From assembly GCA_022432975.1 (NCBI GenBank), contig CM039508.1:48573646-48637645 (forward strand): a stretch of DNA of 64,000 nucleotides, given 5' to 3'. Origin of the DNA: Begonia masoniana. Lineage: Eukaryota > Streptophyta > Magnoliopsida > Cucurbitales > Begoniaceae. This document shows, piece after piece, positions 1 through 11,784 of this stretch. Position 1 is the stretch's first letter, and every line of letters starts with the position of its first letter. The notes under the pieces are model-generated. The model was given only the letters and a program-made list of their open reading frames with translations, did not search any database and was not told the origin of the DNA. Made by a program: the position numbers and the translations under genes.

Positions 1-1340
1 CACTCTCTCGTCGTTTCTCACTTCCAAACGACAAATAAAACTTAAATAAAACCTAAACCTACTCCATAAGACCAAACGCAACTCTCAAATTCGAGTTTCC
101 AAGCTCGAATCTGATTTCCATAAAATCAAAATATTTAAACACGAAAAACAAAGGGAGAACGACTTACCCTAGAAGTTTTCCTTCAAAAACATTGCTCCTA
201 GAAGCCTTAAGAACGCTCCTTTAGCCTCGGATTTTGACGACTCGTACAAAACGAAATCGCCCTCCTCCTCTCCCTCATGAGGGTATAGAGTTTTCCAAAC
301 CTTAATTTAAATGAAATTTTCTTATTTGCATTTTAATCTCATTAATTAACATATTTATAAATTACACCCAAACTTAAAATTAGACAAAGTCTTTGAAAAT
401 ACCGATTTTTACAAGAGAGGTAGCCCATTTTGGAAAGCTAAGGAGAGTGCCCATTGCATATAAGTGAGTACACAATCTTGCTCGGGAGATATGAAAGTAA
501 ATAATAAATAAGAGTTTTTATCCATACTTAATACGACCTATTTTAGGTAAACTCCAAAGAATATCACGATAAAACAGACAATATTGTATCAGAGCACTCC
601 AAGTCGCCAGTGAGAGACAGTCAACTTCACTTTAGGTGTTGTTGCCAAGAAGGTATTACCTTTAAATTCATCGTCTCCTTCCTCTGCGATTACACTAAAA
701 CAATATAGCAAGTACTACAACTGACCATGTCGAGCCAAAACTCATACTCATTCACTCTGCAAACTGTTGTAGAATACAATTGCAAAGTAGAGTACCACAT
801 TTATGCTACCTAGAACTATATCATCATTTCATGAGGATAGTATTTTGACCAATCATCAACGCAAAGATCTACATTATTCAATCCGAAAAGACTTTCTCTA
901 AGTGCCTGCAAATGAGCAAATATGATTAGTTAAGTTAGAAACTGTGCTCTTTGCTACGGCGCTGCTGCAGTCGTGCAATGGAAAAACGTTATTTTGATTA
1001 AAAATGACTTTGATGATAATATTACAAAGCAAGAGATGGAAATGTCTTCTTCCACAAAGGCAGCAGCTCTTGAGTTTTAAACATAATACAACGAGAATAC
1101 AATACTTGTTCTTCGCTTTACGACGAACCAACCCTTCAAATCCTCCGTTCGTTTTTCCAGTTTCGATGCTCCTAAACAATGGAAAAAACCTGTTAATACA
1201 ACATGATTAGTTAGATAAATCGAATGTGTCGTCAATCATATCCAATGATATTTGCTTATTTTGGAAAGGAAAAGGTTACCTTGTGGGGATCAGCTCATCT
1301 GGCACAGTTAATGATCTCAAAAAGCAACCTCTGCCATTGA
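1..1340. other. AT-rich stretch downstream of the coiled-coil gene, no gene recognised
   Basis: No open frame here resembles a known family on either strand. The last few hundred bases are probably the 3' untranslated region of the minus-strand gene that ends at 1344. A sequence resembling a degenerate primer-binding site lies at 585-595, but no LTR or gag could be tied to it. Confidence 0.4.
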
Positions 1341-1343
1341 CAT

Positions 1344-4300
1344 TTACGTATTCTGTTCAAGAACTTGGCGTAATTGGACCTTCTGGGTTTCCATCTTTAC
1401 CTCCAATGGTTTCGTCTTCGAATTGTGCCTCTGTGCAGTGAGCGGAATGCACCCTTTCTTCAATCGGGTTATCTGCGCATTCCTCGAGTCCGGAGAACTC
1501 AACTGACTCGGTAAATCAGGGGGACTAAATCTGCCTCCGGCTAACCACCGATCAGGCGAGATTATGCTCCCATTAGACATCCTTCCATTTGAAGCTCTCC
1601 CATTTATCCCTTCTACCGGTATCATCTTATAGTTGTCGCCATTATTTGGGTCTGATCTCCAAAGTCTAGCAATAGATGATACCTTCTTTAATGGCTTCTC
1701 TCGGACTGAACATACTTCAGTGATTTCAGTGATTGGCGAATCTCCCCCTTCATTTTCCTCCCATTCCATCCCACTCCTCGAGGCTCTGCTCTCTCGTGGC
1801 TTCTTGTTGACTGATTGGATACTCCCTTCTGGTGAATAACTCGAGCCCTGATCTTCAAGATGACTGGCCGTTTCCCACCCACTTTCATCTTCTTCGACGT
1901 CGTCTTTAACCCGTCTTGCATTGTATGCATCAACCTCGAGACTCCCAGTGTGGATTTTCGAGCCATGACTACCTGCACTAAACGAATTATATGGTTTGAT
2001 TTCCCTTTCTTTCGTCTCCCCTAAATTTACATCTTCAAAGATGGAGAAAATATCGTCTGGGTTAGGGGGCTCATAAGAAAATTCCTTGACGTCTTGAATA
2101 TCAATGGCGGCGGCAGCCTGCCTTAGCAAGACTGCTTCTCTCATCTCCCTTTCATCAGGGGTTGCACCTCTCGATCTGAGAAAATTTTCTAGATCTACTA
2201 TTAGCTTCATCATCAAAAAATATTTGTTTTCGAGTGCCAATTTAGCATCAACCAGTTTCATTTGAACACGCTCTTCACGCCAGACCTCGGCCATTTGCAA
2301 CATCTTCCTTTCTTCTTCTACTTCATCTCTGAACTTCATGGATTCCCTTTTCAATTCCTCTGCTTCTGCCTTATCTTCTCCAATCTCCTTGGCAAGCTCA
2401 TCACATACTTCCTCAAGCAACTCTCTTGCCTTTCTCTCTTTCTCATAATCCTGGATGATTCGCTTTGCAGATATCTTGGCATCAGCTAGCTCATTGACCA
2501 GTTTGGAGTTCACAATTTCCACCCTTTGACGATTTTTCCTTTCCTGCTTCATTTCAGCTTTGACATCGTCTATAAATGCACGAATTTTCTCATGCTCTCT
2601 TCTTCGCCATAAACTCTTTTCTTCACTGACTTTCCTCAAGACATGTTCCATTTTATTTTTCGAAGTTCGGCGTTCAGTTTCCAGCTCTTGAATGCGAACT
2701 CGGACCAGTTCTAGTTCAGCTTCAAGTGCATATGCTACTGAAGCAGCTCTTCCTCTTCTGCCAGGATGATTTCTTTGACTATAAATCTGGCATATCTCCT
2801 CCGAGTCATTCAGACAGTTAGGATCCCACTTTGTCGCCCTCTCCATTGCCAAGTTGGAGAACTGCATGGATGGCTCATGCTGAAAGGAGTAAAATGACAA
2901 AAATAATTTAGTAGGATTCTCCCTGCAATATATATTTATTTACCTTATAAATAAAAGCATATTTGTGCAAAGTTTAATGACCATGTAGAAAAGATGCTCT
3001 TCCAAGATTAAGGCTTTCAGTCAAAAAACGAAACACTAATCATGCAGCAAACTCAGAATCTACATCTCTATGTGCTCTGTAACAGATATCACTTGATGTC
3101 AATGGATTGGGAGCCAGCTTAAAACGCCGCTTCATATGATTTTTTTAACTAGAAATACTTTTATACTTGAAATCAAACATCAAAATGCATATAAAAAGAT
3201 ATTATAGTAAAGTCTGATGCGTTTGCAAGCCTGAGAAATGATAGGATAGGGTACTTAAATGATTCGAATAAAGAGCTTAGAAATTTCATACCTTGTGCAA
3301 GCATTTTTTTTGAATACCGGCAAATGAATGAGGGCTTCGTAAAAGATGCTTAGATTCCAAACCAAATGTTTTGCCACCTTTCCGGCGGACAGTTGACACC
3401 TTGGCCTGACCGACTTTGGACTATAAAAAAGAACAAAATAAAGAGTCCTAACTCAGACTTTTGACATCGGCAACTCGAGTTTCGGTTAATGTCTAAAGTA
3501 AGATCAGCGTAGATGGAAAAGCCAGTGAGAAGCAATAACTAGTCCCAATTTTTGGAGTAACTAACAGATATGCTTCATTTATTATATGTTTGGAAGCATA
3601 TGCGATTATTCCTTTGCAGTTCTTACAAGAAAGAAATCCCCAATGGATAGAAGTAGTGAGTAAAATAGTAATTGCTTCAATCCAGAATCATCCCATTAAC
3701 AGTAGTCAATCGATAAGTTTGAATGGAACAAAATAATAGTTGGCAGGTTCTAACATCTAACAATGGTAGAACAGTTCAACGATCATGAAGAGAAGATATG
3801 AAATCATTGCCTCACTTAACCAGTAAACTCGTACAACAATCAGCAGCTAAGGAGCAGAATTTCAGTTTTGAAATCAACATATGCTGTTTATTGAAACTAC
3901 TCTGATCGAAAGTGTAATTCAATGCACTGGAAAAATCTTGAAAGATTAGATTCAAACATTTTCCTAGAAATGCAAGACTTATCAGATCTTATATACCTGA
4001 GACCCTAACTGTTCTTCCATTCCTTGCAAGCCGCTGCTCCCAACGCCGGAGATACCCTCTGGCAACTGCAATCTCCATAATCCCGCCGCCAACTTCCTGG
4101 CAGAAACCACCGGTTCCGTTGCACCCCCCACTCTCCGACAGCACCTCCGACCGCTATCCGAAACTGGCTTTTCCCCATCCTCTTGAACTCTGCCGCCATC
4201 TGCATCGTCAACCTTCCACTTCGGCAAGGGAGTCTCCGGCCCACTCCGCTTCCCAACCGAAGCTCCAGCTCTCCTCAGTCTAGACGGATTCCTATTCCTC

Positions 4301-4425
4301 CGCCTACCCTCATCGCGATTACTCATCCTACGCTCAAGATCCACCTCCAGCTTCGCGTTCAGCTCCTTGGAAGAGAGAGTGGCCGGAAACGGCGCAGGAA
4401 CTTGATGTTTCCCGGAAATCTTCAT
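1344..4425 (-). CDS. Plant coiled-coil protein, At5g41620/At1g50660 family (3 exons)
   Basis: Exons on the minus strand are 4425-3997, 3420-3292 and 2879-1344. All junctions are GT-AG and phase 0, giving about 697 residues. Exon 1 holds the family's SARKLAAGLWR motif followed by a short LPEG stretch. Exon 2 encodes a basic linker. Exon 3 opens with a WDPNCL motif, then about 200 residues of charged heptad-like coiled coil (rich in E, K and R), a conserved ENKYFLMMKL segment, and a low-complexity acidic/serine-rich C-terminus that ends with a HNSKTKPLEVKMETQK-type tail. The family is plant-specific and mostly annotated as uncharacterised coiled-coil or intracellular-transport USO1-like; it is related to BRANCHLESS TRICHOMES, which acts in trichome branching and endoreduplication. 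A trafficking or cytoskeletal role is inference only. The start was chosen because it opens exon 1 and precedes the conserved motif. No break was seen, so the gene is probably functional. Confidence 0.85.
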
Positions 4426-4440
4426 GGTCGCCGGTGAAAA

Positions 4441-5237
4441 CCAGCCATTACAGAGAAAAAAAAAAGTTCTTCAACTTGTGAAGAAAAGGGTTAAAGGCAT
4501 GAGCCCTGGATTGGAAAGTGACGCTCTGAAAACTCCATGATCATTACCAAATTGGATAATGAGATGCATGCTTTTCTAGGTAGTCCTGTCCATTTCCAGA
4601 TTCAACTCCATTACCTTCCATCATACTATCCATTTAACCCTCGACTCAATTATGCCTTTTTTTTTAATTATTTTTTTTACTAATTTTTTCAATATAATTT
4701 GATATAAAATAATCTTTTGATTCCTCCCTTATTCTATCATCTAAACATATTTATTGACACATCAAAATAATTATTGATATAATTAATTACATCAATCATT
4801 GTTAGACATGTCAGCTAATATATTTAGATAACAAAATAAGATAGTAGACATAATTATTTTATATCGAATAATGATACGTTTACTCTCTTATTCTACTATC
4901 TAAACATATTTATTAGCATGTCAAAACAATAACTGATACAATTAATATAATAAATTATAAATAATAATTTATTAATTTATTGTACTGATAATTGTTAGAC
5001 AGATTAGTTAGTATATTTAGACAGTAGAATAAACGTAAATTTAGCAATGAAGCACTAACACTTGCACTTTTTATTTTTATTCAATAATTATATATTAAAA
5101 TTAATTAGCTACCAAAATAAAAAATGAAGTTAAATAAGTATTTTATTAATAAGATTGTAATTTATCAAACCTTAATTTGTGAATATTTAACTAAATAAAT
5201 TTAATATGGTTGTCAAGTCTTTTTCATACAACGTTCT
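4441..5237. other. Intergenic AT-rich DNA upstream of the coiled-coil gene
   Basis: Very AT-rich, with no credible coding frame. At about 4680-5040 short variants of one theme recur (a segment around TCTAAACATATTTATT and its inverted relatives), suggesting a decayed MITE-like repeat whose ends I could not define. Confidence 0.35.
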
Positions 5238-5507
5238 CACGTGCCTTAGTGCGCGTGGTACAACGTCGGAACTGTTGCATCCACCATTAATGGATCCTCT
5301 TGGGCATCCGATGTTTATTTCCACGTGGCTATAAATTATTGGGACACGTTGAAGTTATGACTGTTGCACTCCACCATTAATGGATCCTCTTGGGCATCCG
5401 ATGTTAATTTCCACGTGGCTATAAATTATTGGGACACGTTGAAGTTAGTGGGTCCCTGTTCGACATGTGCCACTCCTTTGTTCTGAGCGATGAAAAAATC
5501 CCACGTG
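5238..5507. promoter_or_regulatory. Cluster of four CACGTG G-boxes
   Basis: Palindromic CACGTG cores lie at 5238-5243, 5322-5327, 5412-5417 and 5502-5507, about 85-90 bp apart. G-boxes bind bZIP and bHLH factors; the ACGTGGC context matches ABRE sites bound by ABF/AREB factors in abscisic-acid responses. The cluster is 0.7-1.1 kb from both flanking genes, so either or both could be targets. Function is inferred from motif only. Confidence 0.55.
5272..5447. repeat. Tandem direct repeat (2 x ~86 bp), each unit with a G-box
   Basis: Unit 1 is 5272-5357 and unit 2 is 5361-5447. They are nearly identical, differing by one substitution and small indels. Each unit carries a GGATCC, a CCACGTGGC G-box/ABRE-type site and a TATAAATTATT stretch. 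The repeat lies between two divergently transcribed genes, the coiled-coil gene (5' end at 4425) and the small MGNC gene (5' end at 6215). Confidence 0.85.
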
Positions 5508-6149
5508 CGTGGCAGTGTCGGGTTGGAATTAAATAAGCGTATCTCGTTTTGTGCGCCAGTAAAATAATAGTTTATTTTATTTTAATCGAATAATTAATTA
5601 AAATAATTATAAAATCAAGATCTCAATCTTTTTTTATTTTTATAAAAATAATAAAAAGATTCCTTTAACTGTCACTTCTTATTAGTTTAATATTCTCAAT
5701 TAATAATTAATATTAAATAAATTAATTAATATTAAATTGTGGAGATCCGAACGTGTCTGCCTCTCTCATCTTCATCGGCGACGGCCAACAAGAGAGAGTA
5801 TGGCAGCGGATAAGATCAGGACGGTGGGGAAGTATGGGGGAGAGATCGAAGTTAAGTGATGGGTGTCGGGTGATGGCTACGTAGTTGTTGTTTAAAGGAC
5901 AGATTCTTCTATCCATTCTGCGTTCACACATGTTTTCGTAGATTTATTCCCTTCAAATGCTTGTTCACACTATTAATGATACTTTATATTATAATATTTA
6001 ACCAAGTATTAGTTGTCACGTCGCTTTGTCTCTCCAGGAAGGCTCCGAAGCCGTCATTTGTCTACAAAACGTTGGTTTGCTGTGGTTGAAACAAAACCAA
6101 ACTGGTCAACTGATCCTTATCACCTGCCATGTAGGACATCTTCACTAAG

Positions 6150-6158
6150 TTTATATAG
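6150..6158 (+). promoter_or_regulatory. Probable TATA box of the MGNC gene
   Basis: A TATATAG element lies about 60 bp upstream of the ATG at 6215. That spacing suits a TATA-driven start site with a short leader of about 30 nt. Confidence 0.5.
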
Positions 6159-6214
6159 CATCGTCTCTCTATCTCTTCCTCGTATCTTTTTCTCTTTCTA
6201 ACCGGAGCAAGATA

Positions 6215-6586
6215 ATGGGCAACTGTTTACGGCGAGGAGCATCGGAGAAATACTGGGCGGGAGAGGACTGGGGTTTCTTAGCAACGCAGGAGGAAAATGG
6301 GAAGCTTTCTGAGCGTCCGAAAATGGAGGAAAAGAGGCTTCTTGTAGACGAAGAGGAAGGCTGTTCGTCGGCTAGTTCTTCTTCGTCGTCGCTGCCGTCG
6401 GCTGTTACAAAGGTAAATATCAAAATCACAAAAAAACAGTTGGAGGAATTGTTGGGTAAGGTCGATATCAACGAGTTGTCGGTACACCAGGTTCTAGCCA
6501 GGTTGATTGACGCCGGTGATCGCGTTGATAAGTCCTATCACCGGCCGTGGAGCCCTGGGCTGCAGAGCATTCCGGAGGCAATTTAG
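6215..6586 (+). CDS. Small plant protein starting MGNC, possible membrane-anchored regulator
   Basis: Single-exon frame of 123 residues. It starts MGNCLRRG: glycine 2 is a typical N-myristoylation site and cysteine 4 could be palmitoylated, predicting attachment to the plasma membrane or endomembranes. A serine-rich centre follows. The C-terminal half carries the conserved VNIKITKKQLEELLG helix and a LQSIPE motif near the end. These features match a family of small, mostly uncharacterised plant proteins of 100-150 residues with MGNC starts. I do not know a biochemical function. A TATA box sits about 60 bp upstream and the G-box cluster 0.7-1 kb upstream. The frame shows no damage, and its codon composition is GC-richer than the flanks, as expected for a real exon. 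Confidence 0.75.
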   Translation: MGNCLRRGASEKYWAGEDWGFLATQEENGKLSERPKMEEKRLLVDEEEGCSSASSSSSSLPSAVTKVNIKITKKQLEELLGKVDINELSVHQVLARLIDAGDRVDKSYHRPWSPGLQSIPEAI

Positions 6587-6871
6587 ATGATCTCTTTGAA
6601 TCCACCGGTTCTGATGTTGGGCCGGGTCTGACCAACTTCAATGTACATATTTTAGACAGGCTGTATATTCCTTGAGCTGGTTTTGTCTCAGATCTCTCTC
6701 CAAGATCCCATATTATTTATTTGAACAAATCGGAAGATTTGGAAGAAATAATTACTTTTAATTAATTAACCATTTAAAATGATTGTAAATATTTTAAGAG
6801 TAAAGTTATGTTTAACAATCATTCAATCAATCATTTGTAATAAACTTAACGACTACTTGTCTTTAATTTTA

Positions 6872-7080
6872 AGGCAAAATCCAAAAAACAATCTAACTAT
6901 CACTTAAGTTCAAAAAATTAATCAAACTAATTTTTCGTTTAAAAAAGACTCAAAGTATCGCAAATAGACAAATAAATAGATCTGCGACAAACCGTAATTC
7001 TCCCGCGGAGAGTTTTCTGAAGGAAAACGATTTACCACGTGCGGAGAACGGCAAATCGTTCTCCTTCAGAAAACTCCATG
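6872..7080 (+). repeat. Left terminal inverted repeat of the MULE
   Basis: Pairs with the reverse complement of 20500-20710. Shared blocks include ATCAAACTAATTTTTCG, GACTCAAAGTAT and TGCGACAAACCGT. The inner part folds on itself: a CTGAAGGA-type arm near 7018 pairs with a TCCTTCAG arm near 7065. Confidence 0.75.
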
Positions 7081-7151
7081 CGGGGATTTTCACCCTTAGC
7101 AATGCCCCGCATGAGAATGGTTTTCTGTTCTACTTACGCGACAAACCGTTC

Positions 7152-7766
7152 TTCGTCAGACCCGTGATCAATTATTAGCTGATCACGGGTTGAACTGCAA
7201 AAGAACTGCAAACTGTTCTCCTAGAACGGTTTGCCGTTCTCCAGACCTATTTAAAGAGCATCTTCCCTCCATTCTCACACAACCTCTAACTCCACTCTTC
7301 TTGATCTCTCTAAAACTTCTCAACTATTCTCTTATTTTCGAGAACTTTCAAGTATTAGAGACGACGATGGATGATATTTCAATTAAAACGAGTGATTTAG
7401 ACGAGCCAACAAACTTTGATGTCGATATGAATTAGTATGCGCAGCCACTCCTGCATATGGTATTCGTCAGACCCATAATCAATTATTAGCTGATCACGGG
7501 TTGAACTGCAAAAGAACTGCAAACTGTTCTCCTAGAACGATTTGCCGTTCTCCAGACCTATTTAAAGAGCATCTCCCCTCCATTCTCACACAACCTCTAA
7601 CTCCACTCTTCTTGATCTCTCTAAAACTTCTCAACTATTCTCTTGTTTTCGAGAACTTTCAAGTATTAGAGACGAGATGATATTTCAATTAGAGCGAGTG
7701 ATTTAGACGAGCAAACAAGCTTTGATGTCGATATGAATTGGTATGCGCAGCCACTCCTGCATATGG
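7152..7766 (+). repeat. Tandem duplication of the MULE promoter/5' exon (2 x ~305-310 bp)
   Basis: Unit 1 (7152-7460) and unit 2 (7463-7766) are about 95% alike. Each contains a CTATTTAAAG TATA-like box, a pyrimidine-rich leader and the first codons of the transposase gene. In unit 1 the short frame from 7366 closes at a TAG near 7434; in unit 2 the equivalent codon is TGG, so the frame reads on. Confidence 0.85.
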
Positions 7767-9228
7767 TGATCTTAGAGCATTTGATCACGTAGGTGGGGAC
7801 GAAGAAATAGAGGTGCATTCGACCTCTAGAACTCCAGACGAAAAGTTTCGAACACTGGTCGGGTCGAACGTTGATAAAGAGGAAAACATACCGGTACGTG
7901 AAGAAATCTCAATGATTTTTTTTTTTTGGAAAACCATATAGTTATATAAAGAAAATTAAAGAGGAAATATTCAAATATTATGTGCAAAATAGTTATGGCA
8001 TCAAATTTCCCCAATGTGACAAGTGGCGATTGACGGCTAAATGTGTAGAGGGATGTGCATGGCGACTGCATACGTCGCAGATGCAAGACGAGAAACCCTT
8101 TCAAATAAAGAGTTTTATTGATTCTCACAGCTGTGTGATGGTAGTTGAGAATCCAAACGATCGAGCAAAATATCTTGCAAAGCATTATCTAGACAAGTTT
8201 AAAAGTCAAACCTATGCGGGAAATCTCTTCCATCATCGAGATAGTCATGAAGGATTTCGCTTTCGACATTATGCCAAGTATTGCTAAAAAAGCAAGAAGC
8301 ATAGCTTGAACACGTAACAAAGGTAGCGATGACGAACACTATAAGCAAGTCTGGTCGTATGCAGCTGAAATATATAGATCAAATTTGGGTAGTTCAGTAT
8401 ACATACATGCTTACGAGGTGGACTCTGATTCGTGGGCATATCAAAGAATGCATATGTGTATGGCTGCGTGCAAGGCAAGTTTGCTGCAGCACGATCGCCA
8501 TATTATCTATTTGGACGGTTGCCATCTGAAGGGCTCGTGTCCTGGACAATTTGTAGCACCCGGTTCCATTGAACCATAATTTTAATCTATTATTAATGAT
8601 GGACTTTCATAGAAGGGTTGGGGAGAGTCATTGATTAGGTTAATAAATGAACAGGTGAGGGTATGATGGTAATTAGCATTTTTACTTAGTGAATAACATA
8701 TTTAGGGAAAAGTCCAGTGTGGGTAGCCGCCACTATCCCCTATTTTTCCTCTTTCGGCGTTCAGCTCGAGCAGTAGAACTCTCTAAGCGATTCTCTCGCC
8801 CGATTCTCCTTCAACCTAGGTAAGTCTTGTTTTCCTGCATTTTAGTGATTAGTTTACTGAGAGAATACAATGTGGAGATTTTGAGGTTGCTGTGATTGAG
8901 GGTGGGTTCGGGTTCCTGATGGTAAATAGGAATGCACGAATATCTAAGCTTCCAAACTAATTTCCTTAGACTCTTGGGAAGTTTAGAATGAAGTTTAACT
9001 AATACACTGTCAACGGTTTTAGGTTGAGCAATACCCGAAGTGGTTAGCAACCCAGACAATCCCCGGGAACCCAGGTAAGTAAAGTATGCATGTGCCTTCG
9101 GGCCTACATCACAAAACAGTAGGGTTATGCATGTTGTGAATGATTTTGTATGTCATTCATCATGTTTTTGAAAGATTACGAAAATGAATTTCCATGTAAG
9201 AATGGTGAGGTATGAACTGAATGTGACA

Positions 9229-9420
9229 GAACAGCTATTAAGGGAATTCATCCGCCTCTTAATCGAGTAGAGGATGTATGACATTGGGAGAATTGATCTC
9301 ACTCCCAAGGGAATCAAGGGATCAGAACAGTTATTAAGGGAATTCATCCGCCCTTTAATCGAGTAGAGGATGTATGACATTGGGAGAATTGATCCCACTC
9401 CCAAAGGAACCGAGGGATCA
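9229..9420. repeat. Two tandem ~96-bp units inside the solo LTR
   Basis: Units 9229-9324 and 9325-9420 both contain GGGAATTCATCCGCC and GAGGATGTATGACATTGGG and differ at about ten positions. Confidence 0.8.
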
Positions 9421-9984
9421 GATCAGTTTATGAACATATGTGTATGCAACTGAGATGAGAAAGTAGAAACTGCATGTTTAGGAATTTATGTTTCAGCAAT
9501 GCATTTCATTACTGCTTTACTTACTTAGCATTAGGCTAATAGATGAGTTTTGTGATGTAGGTGTTGAGGATACTGCAGGTGAATTCTCCGAGTTCATTGA
9601 GGGATAGGCTGGTTGGAGGAGCACATTCATGTTTCGGCCTGGTAAACTGATGAGGCGGATTAACTGATGTCTGTAGGTGTGAAAGATTAGTTGTCAGTGT
9701 TTCAAATTAAATATGTTGAGTTTTCATAACAGTAGTGATTTCAATGTTTTGAATTCGTTTTTGAGTTCCTCTTCTGATACTAGTATTCTGTAGGGGTTTG
9801 ATGTTAGTACTTGCTGTTTTTTTTTTAGTAACGCATTGGCTTGAGTCGTTTTCTGGTTAGTTTAAGCAAAATGAGTAAGTTCTTTCTGTAATTAGAGTTG
9901 TCTTGTGTAGTAAGTAGTTTGATGGTGCATTGCTCTGCTCTCTGCCGGTAGATGATGTTTATCAGCAGAGGTTCGGTTATAGTT

Positions 9985-10400
9985 TTATTTCCATCGGAAG
10001 ATGTCTTCAGATAATCATCGATGATGTAGGCTTATTTCTATCGGAAGATGTCTTCAGATAAGCCATCGGATGATGTAGATTTTACGCAATCGGTATGAGC
10101 TGGCAACATGTTTTGTCGTTAGTTATCGGAGGATGTCGTTGTTAAACACACCGGATGATGTAGAATAGGTTTTTGTCGTTTAGTAACCGGTGGATGTCGT
10201 GTGTTAATCCACCGAAGATGTAGGAAATGTTTTGTCGTTTGTGACCGGTGGTGTCGTGTGTTAATCCACCGGAAGATGTAGGAAATGTTTTGTCGTTTTG
10301 TGACCGGTGGATGCTGTATAGCGTCGATCATCCGGCTGATGGCACCGGAAGGTGTAGAGCGTATTTTGTCGTTTTGCCACCGGATGATGTCTTCTATTTT
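9985..10400. repeat. Degenerate tandem repeats (~45-75 bp) inside the solo LTR
   Basis: A run of units built on TTTTGTCGTTT, ACCGGTGGATGTCGT and CACCGGAAGATGTAG. The left part is a related unit with ATCGGAAGATGTCTTCAG. Such arrays are common in LTR U3 regions; function unknown. Confidence 0.75.
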
Positions 10401-11784
10401 CTGCTTCAACCCCTTTTTGTTGACTTGGTTCAGCGGCAGATGAGTTTGACTTTCGCCACCTTTAAAGTAACTCGCGATTTAAACTTTATTTTTCCTTGGT
10501 CAACTATTTCCAATTACCAAAGCATTTTTTTTATTTTGTTTAACTCTAATTTTATTCAAATGAATTCTGCTGCAAGTTTTAAGAATATGGGTGAAATATT
10601 TAGTCATGTACGGAGTTTGTGTGACAAACCGGGTTTAGATAACTCGGGGCGTTACACAATTACTCACAGCCGTCAATATTGATGGTAACGATGAAATATA
10701 TACCATTGCAGTTGTCAATGTTGAAAGAGAGTCCGATGACAAATGGAGGTGGTTTTTGCAACACTTAAAGCGAGACCTGAACCTTGACGAGTGAGACAGA
10801 TAGACGTTTATTTCGAATCAACAAAAGATATAATACATTTCTAATTTTCATTCTTACATTTCTATTCATTTATGTTTTTCTTTCAAATTTCAGTGGTTGT
10901 TGCATGCTATGGAAAATGAATTTAAAGATTCCGAATAGCGCTTCAGCCTCTGACATATGTACGCAAACTTCAAAACTTTGTTTTGGGGCAGAGCGTACAG
11001 AGATGCGATGTGGAATGCGGTTAGGGCACCGACAAAGTATCATTTCGACTACGAAATGAGCAAATTATTGCAGCTTAGCTCGGATGCCCACGAATGAATT
11101 CAAGAATAAGAGCCTAAATATTGGGTTACTCGTGTCTTCTCTTCGGTCCCCAAGTGTGAAATGAGCCTGAATAATTTGAGTGAGTCATTCAATGCACTTT
11201 TACTGCCAGCAAGAGACAAGTCGATCCTGACTATGTTCGAGCTGATTCAAAAGTGCATGATGACTCGCATTGTGAAGAAATTTGAGAAGCTATCCAAAGC
11301 AACAGGTCTGCTGTGTCCTAAGATAAAGAAGAAGCTTGAGAATCTAGATGTTGCAGCTTGAAATTGGAGTGTTGTGCATGGGGGAGGTGGACAATTTGAG
11401 ATCAGCAACGGCTATGAACAATACGTAGTCGACATGAGTACGAATGTGTGCAACTGCACCAGGTGGGAGCGTACTGGAATCTCGTGTGTCCATGTCATTC
11501 CATGCATCCATTTCATGAAAGTAGCACCGAAAAATTACGTGCATCCATGCTATCACTGGATGACTTACCTGTAGATGTACTCACAGTTTATTCGACCTGT
11601 GAGCGGCAACCAAATGTGGCTGGTAGTGACAGATGTGAAGGAACTCATCCCGCCGAGAAGATATCACCAACCTAGTAGGCCGAAAAAGACAAGAGTGAGA
11701 GATGTCGACGATCCATCGAGTTCGACAACAAGTTGGCGAAACTCGACGATGACGTGCAGTATATGTGGGCAGTAGGGGCACAAT

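Larger units (their letters stand above)
8552..10656. mobile_element. Solo LTR (2,105 bp) inserted in the MULE transposase
   Basis: It begins TGTAGCACCC and ends GGGCGTTACA, the TG...CA ends of an LTR. It is flanked by the 5-bp duplication CAATT (8547-8551 and 10657-10661). Removing it and one duplication joins the transposase frame cleanly. There is no gag, pol, primer-binding site or polypurine tract inside, so it is best read as a solo LTR left by recombination between two LTRs, probably from a Ty3/gypsy element given its length. Confidence 0.88.
7672..11784 (+). pseudogene. MULE (mudrA-like) transposase, decayed and interrupted
   Basis: Family landmarks appear in the expected order. A MuDR-type DNA-binding region lies at about 7980-8190 (a C-x3-C-x-W segment, then F-I-K, D-S-H-x-C). 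The catalytic domain opens with DGCHLKG near 8515. After the solo LTR (8552-10656) the catalytic domain resumes with a TAVNIDG segment at about 10660-10790. A C-terminal region lies at about 10900-11350, with a SWIM zinc finger (C-x-C ... C-x-H) at about 11450-11500 and a final zinc knuckle (C-x2-C ... G-H-N-C) at about 11755-11787. Several in-frame stops are present, including a TAG inside the knuckle. Intact relatives excise and reinsert MULEs from the nucleus; this one cannot encode a full transposase. Confidence 0.85.

Noticed and set aside
540..620. Degenerate primer-binding site (TGTATCAGAGC) after a possible LTR end
   Set aside because: One base is missing compared with TGGTATCAGAGC, no gag follows, and the other LTR would lie outside the window. 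Not enough to call an element.
5800..5860. Short plus-strand frame starting MAADKIRTVG near 5799
   Set aside because: Only 19 codons long, with no downstream exon or supporting signal.
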